Assembly: GCA_037447655.1 (NCBI GenBank)
Contig: JBBHKE010000943.1
Span: 30,033 to 94,032 of the forward strand
Direction of reading: 5' to 3'
Origin: Zygnema cylindricum
Taxonomy: Eukaryota; Streptophyta; Zygnematophyceae; Zygnematales; Zygnemataceae
DNA length: 64,000 bases
Shown here: positions 61,524 through 64,000 of the stretch, in pieces
Position numbering within the stretch: the stretch's first letter is position 1
Layout: each line of letters begins with the position of its first letter
The notes under the pieces: model-generated
Database searches by the model: none
Seen by the model: only the letters and a program-made list of their open reading frames with translations
What the model was told of the DNA's origin: nothing
Position numbers and translations under genes: made by a program

Positions 61524-62650
61524 GGTGGTAAATGATACCTGAACATGGTTACTAGTTTAAAATTTATCCTATAACAAGGATATGGAAGAGAATAGATATC
61601 AATTTCGGTTTGTAATTTGATCAGTTTACATATAAAAAAAACAAAATGCACGATGACCTACCATCTGATATATTTCATTTTGCAAAGCAATGTGGAGATA
61701 GACTGACCACACAATGCTTTGGACTAAAACCTATTTTCCAACCATCTATGTCGTTTATTATTCCTGTCATAGTTGCTAGTCACATTCATTCTTGTTGCAT
61801 TCTAACTGAGCGACAGATTTGCAGAAGACCACATTTAACCACTGGTAAGTTTATCCTCGCACTTGCTCATACGAGTTCGGGCAAAGGGAATGGGTCCACA
61901 CTAGATTGCTTACCGACGTCCATGAACAAATTGCTCTTTGGCAGAAACGAATTGTTGCGGTTCATGATTCCATAATTAACTTGTTACAACTTACGGTTCA
62001 GTAATTAAATTGCTATAATGCATGATTGCGGAGTATACATGATTCAACACCCGGCGCCAATCGCTTTCAGAGTTTTTCGGTTAGTCGAAGCACCTTTTTT
62101 CATCACACTGGTTTCCTATTTTCAATTGTGATATCACGATTGCAGCGGTTACCTCTCGTTTGCTTGCTTCAGACAGCAAATCTGGCGGTCGATCATAAAG
62201 TTAGACAGCTCCGAGTGCTTGAAAGAAGTTTAACTCTAGTAACTTTGGGCGGCAAAGCTATAATACACGATTCACTAATAAATTTCTTACAACGCATGAT
62301 TGAGCAATCGAATTAAGATAACCAATGATTCAACAATTTAACTTGCAACAACACAAGACCTATCAATTTCCCGATTTTCATGATTCAGTAATGAACTTGC
62401 GACAATGCACGATTCAGTTATTAACTTGCTACAATGCTACATCTCAATAATTTACAGGAAAGAGCTCCGTACAAACATGACTCAACAAACCACAACACTA
62501 CCGGTAGTACTCTTTTAAAAATACATTGATGCTAACAATGACTTCTCTATCTCTAATGAAAGCTATTTCTCTCCTCAAAAAGTTTAATCAGGTTGAGAGG
62601 ATAATCAACTGCTCATGAACACAAACATACCACACTAGATCACTATTTGG
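61524..62650. other. Intergenic with degenerate ~30-bp repeats; no gene recognised
   Basis: Plus ORFs at 61646-61975 (109 aa) and 62026-62316 (96 aa) have no motif I recognise. Around 61965-62460 variants of CATGATTCAGTAATTAACTTG followed by CTACAATG recur at least five times, a decayed tandem repeat. Confidence 0.5.
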
Positions 62651-63077
62651 TAGTGTCGCGTTAAAACCAATATTGATAGTTATCGGGTATTGAACGATGA
62701 GGGGTCCCAATATATTGCGCCGAACCCAACAAATTCCTTATCCACTATAATAGAAAAAAATACAGTGCGCTATTTAATAGTACTTTCTAATAACGCTATA
62801 TAATCACACTTTAAAATATACTGTTGTATTTTTAAATGTTTATAATGTAAATAGCGTGGCATGTCACGTATGACAATCTGTTCTGTATGTGGAAAAAGCC
62901 GTACAACTTTACGGTATGAACCGTACAATTATCGCTGTTAGTTATCAAACCGATAGATATCGGTTTTCCACCGTTGTAACACCGGTATCGATATGTTGTG
63001 CCAATATATCGACTCTCGTTAGGCCAAAAAAAGGGGAGTGTTGATTATCGGCAAATGACTACCTATACACAACACTA
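62651..63077. mobile_element. hAT-like non-autonomous element with perfect 8-bp TSD
   Basis: A 427-bp element beginning TAGTGTCGCG and ending CACAACACTA, flanked on both sides by CTATTTGG (62643-62650 and 63078-63085). Eight-bp duplications and short TAGTGT-type ends fit hAT transposons. It contains no long ORF. It shares its right end and internal CATGTCACGTATGACAA with the element ending at 54940. Confidence 0.8.
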
Positions 63078-63085
63078 CTATTTGG

Positions 63086-64000
63086 CATCTTGCCCCGCAG
63101 ATTCTCAGTCTCAGTCATCGTCTTTTGGCATCTTAATTCATTCACTGATTCGCTTAACACCGTTAAAAGGAGCTTTTGCATTGTATTTAGATAGCCAAAA
63201 AAGTGGAAAAAGACAAAATACAAATATAAAGGAAAGCAAAAGAAAAAACCACACGAGTTACACATCTTGAATATAGTTTCACGCCAACCATGCTACTGGT
63301 ACAGTTTCACGCCAACAACGCTACTGTGTACCATGTGGTGTCTTTAGCCACACCATATATGCAAATTGAAACACTTCAACTGATGCTCAATCAAGAACCA
63401 AATATCCCTTTGCTCAGAGTTATCCAAACAAAAACCATAACCACATCCACGAAATGCAATAGAGTATGATGATGATACCACCATGATAAAGAACAAAAAA
63501 TGCATTGAACCTAGTTCCCACACATTCTCTAATTCCTTCGTTGGCTACAATCTTGATATTGTGAAGAGATTTTTATGTGATCATTATTGAACGAGCGGTC
63601 GGGCCAGACCCCATGAAGCTTCGAATGTCCCACAAACTGCTGAAAACTGCTGTCACGCAGTCGTTGTGTGACTGTCTGGTTGTGACTCAACTAAGGACTA
63701 CAATCTTTGGACCTTTCAGAGATCAAAATCTTTCTATGGTTATCCAAAATAAGTCAAGAATATGTCGGAATATTGAACGCAACGGGTTCCTGACGAAAAA
63801 CAGCTATCGTGCTATAACCTGTACAACTTATTTGTCCCAGAAATATCCCACTCACAGACCTATCTATAAGACATTAGTGCCTAAACCGAAAGAATTGACT
63901 GCATTGCCTATTTGGCGGAAACTGCAAGATGGATATCTCCAAAGAATCTCCTAAAACACGAGCACAAAATAAGCTTTGCCACTTTTTTTTTTTTTTTTTT
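63086..64000. other. Unassigned; one hypothetical ORF; poly-T end
   Basis: A 125-codon plus ORF at 63577-63954 ends in a stop and has no recognisable domain; it could be chance. GTTTCACGCCAAC is repeated at about 63277 and 63305. The window ends in at least 18 T. Confidence 0.35.

Noticed and set aside
61646-62316. Two plus-strand ORFs of 109 and 96 codons
   Set aside because: Overlap degenerate repeats and lack recognisable motifs.
61965-62460. CRISPR-like array from recurring CATGATTCAGTAATTAAC units
   Set aside because: Units are diverged, spacers irregular, and the genome is eukaryotic; it is a decayed tandem repeat.
63577-63954. 125-codon ORF near the right end
   Set aside because: No family resemblance, no neighbouring exons; length is compatible with chance, so listed only as hypothetical.

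Overview
The window is nuclear DNA from a eukaryote, most likely a streptophyte (green plant lineage). It has spliced genes with short exons and canonical GT-AG borders. The encoded proteins are plant-type: a cyclic-nucleotide-gated channel with the plant CGEELLTW signature, a NAC-like transcription factor, a GCN1 whose central third reads like Arabidopsis ILITYHIA, and a plastid-type alpha/beta hydrolase. The divergent NAC domain and the non-autonomous hAT-like elements fit a streptophyte alga or a non-flowering land plant, but the species cannot be read from the sequence. All family assignments rest on motif recall; no database was searched.

Layout. (1) 464-1590 (+): the last two coding exons of a plant CNGC channel whose body lies upstream of the window. 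(2) 3765-6256 (-): a five-exon gene, 318 codons plus stop, with two tandem C-x4-C-x15-C-x3-H modules followed by a divergent NAC domain. (3) 7329-43288 (+): a complete GCN1 gene. I traced 59 exons with consistent phases, about 2652 aa, close to the yeast and human proteins. Three of its introns appear to use GC donors. (4) 41004-50880: the last five GCN1 exons, the intergenic DNA and the last exon of the neighbouring hydrolase occur twice, on either side of a 10-N assembly gap (45557-45566). This is probably two haplotypes laid end to end, although a real duplication cannot be excluded. The second copy also has an internal 553-bp tandem repeat. (5) 50584-59732 (-): an eleven-exon alpha/beta hydrolase with a likely transit peptide, convergent with GCN1. 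Its introns are full of simple repeats, including about 970 bp of nearly pure purine. (6) 59733-64000: repeat-rich DNA with tandem duplications, a hAT-like element with a perfect 8-bp target-site duplication, and no recognisable gene.

The genes do not form a pathway. GCN1 is the ribosome-bound activator of the eIF2-alpha kinase GCN2, while the channel, transcription factor and hydrolase are independent neighbours. The most unusual protein is the Cys/His-module plus NAC-like fusion. The most important caution for a user is the suspected assembly duplication at the 3' end of GCN1.
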